Assembly (NCBI GenBank): GCA_016874035.1
Contig: VGVM01000019.1
Location: 1-40,388, forward strand
Source: Gemmatimonadota bacterium
GTDB taxonomy: Bacteria; Gemmatimonadota; Gemmatimonadetes; Gemmatimonadales; Gemmatimonadaceae
Length of the DNA stretch: 40,388 nt
Direction: 5' to 3'
Shown here one piece after another: positions 40,114 through 40,388 of this stretch. A program made the position numbers and the translations under genes. How positions within the stretch are numbered: the stretch's first letter is position 1; each line of letters begins with the position of its first letter. Below the pieces are notes generated by a model. It had not been told where the DNA came from and did not search any database. It was given only the letters and a program-made list of their open reading frames with translations.

Positions 40114-40388
40114 ATGGGCATTTTCGATCGCATCGCCACGCTCTTCAAGTCCAACATCAACGACCTGATCTCCAAGGCGGAGAATCCGGAGAAGATGCTG
40201 GACCAGATCGTGCTCGACATGAAGAACGACCTGGTGCGCGCCAAGCAGCAGGTCGCCGCCGCCATCGCCGATGAAAAGCGACTGAAGGACCAGGCCGAGC
40301 AGGAGTACAAGACTGCGCAGGACTGGGAACAGAAGGCCATGCTCGCGATCAAGGAGAACCGCGACGACCTGGCGAAGCAGGCGCTCCT
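40114..40388 (+). CDS. pspA: phage-shock protein A (PspA/IM30/ESCRT-III family), 3' end outside window
   Basis: Ninety-one codons are visible before the window ends. MGIFDRIATLFKSNINDLISKAENPEKMLDQIVLDMKNDLVRAKQQVAAAIADEKRLK is characteristic of the N-terminal amphipathic helix and first coiled-coil helices of PspA/Vipp1. Members bind and repair the cytoplasmic membrane and are induced by envelope stress. The YbjN-like gene directly upstream may be a regulator or chaperone, by inference. Confidence 0.9.
   Translation, partial: MGIFDRIATLFKSNINDLISKAENPEKMLDQIVLDMKNDLVRAKQQVAAAIADEKRLKDQAEQEYKTAQDWEQKAMLAIKENRDDLAKQAL

Overview
The window looks like a chromosomal segment of a high-GC, free-living bacterium, most likely from Gemmatimonadota or a close relative. 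This assignment is inferred from the general look of the proteins: many GTG starts, long tightly packed operons, secreted CarboxypepD_reg/TonB-plug-like proteins, a HerA-like ATPase with an ATKTS P-loop, and a recF-dciA-gyrB block. There are no phage or plasmid genes, insertion sequences, CRISPR arrays, rRNAs or recognisable tRNAs. Both edges cut genes: a HerA-like ATPase on the left and pspA on the right.

Layout. 1-6425 (+): a coupled DNA-end-processing operon, HerA-like ATPase, sbcD (Mre11), sbcC (Rad50) and a GNAT acetyltransferase. 6439-6603 (-): a two-helix membrane peptide. 6634-6860: a 6S-RNA-like gene (about 6670-6816) with its own promoter, then a perfect 14-bp hairpin. 6953-9416 (+): a pterin operon, PTPS-II-type 6-pyruvoyl-tetrahydropterin synthase, GTP cyclohydrolase I, a short-chain dehydrogenase and a Trm112-like protein. 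9382-13246 (-): TPR protein, ParA-like ATPase, lipoprotein and acyl-CoA synthetase. 13406-13933 (+): a phosphoribosyltransferase. 13934-17387 (-): secreted TPR protein, ligA and a V4R-domain protein. 17442-19120 (+): pyrimidine-nucleoside phosphorylase and a small membrane protein. 19122-19184: a TAGGTAG inverted repeat between convergent genes.

19189-23627 (-): enoyl-CoA hydratase, recF, dciA, a strong terminator, then gyrB. 23697-28004 (+): mtnA, glpK, a YfiM-like protein, a CcmF-like membrane protein and a 35-aa membrane peptide. 27988-33491 (-): TPR protein, transglutaminase-like membrane protein, ABC ATPase, ABC permease and GNAT acetyltransferase, nearly all with overlapping start and stop codons. 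33652-39560 (+): uvrA, the two subunits of iron-sulfur L-serine dehydratase, and a secreted plug-like protein. 39710-40388 (+): a YbjN-like protein and pspA.

Genome maintenance dominates (HerA/SbcCD, LigA, RecF, DciA, GyrB, UvrA), interleaved with small-molecule metabolism. The most notable points are: a HerA-Mre11-Rad50 gene order like that of archaea; a three-gene set matching the GTP-to-tetrahydrobiopterin route, with the CxxxxxHGH motif of true PTPS; a 6S RNA candidate identified from sequence alone; a possible terminator/attenuator in the gyrB leader; a CcmF-like protein that lacks the WWD haem-handling motif; and a transglutaminase-ABC exporter-acetyltransferase operon of unknown substrate. 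All of these are readings by eye, without database searches.
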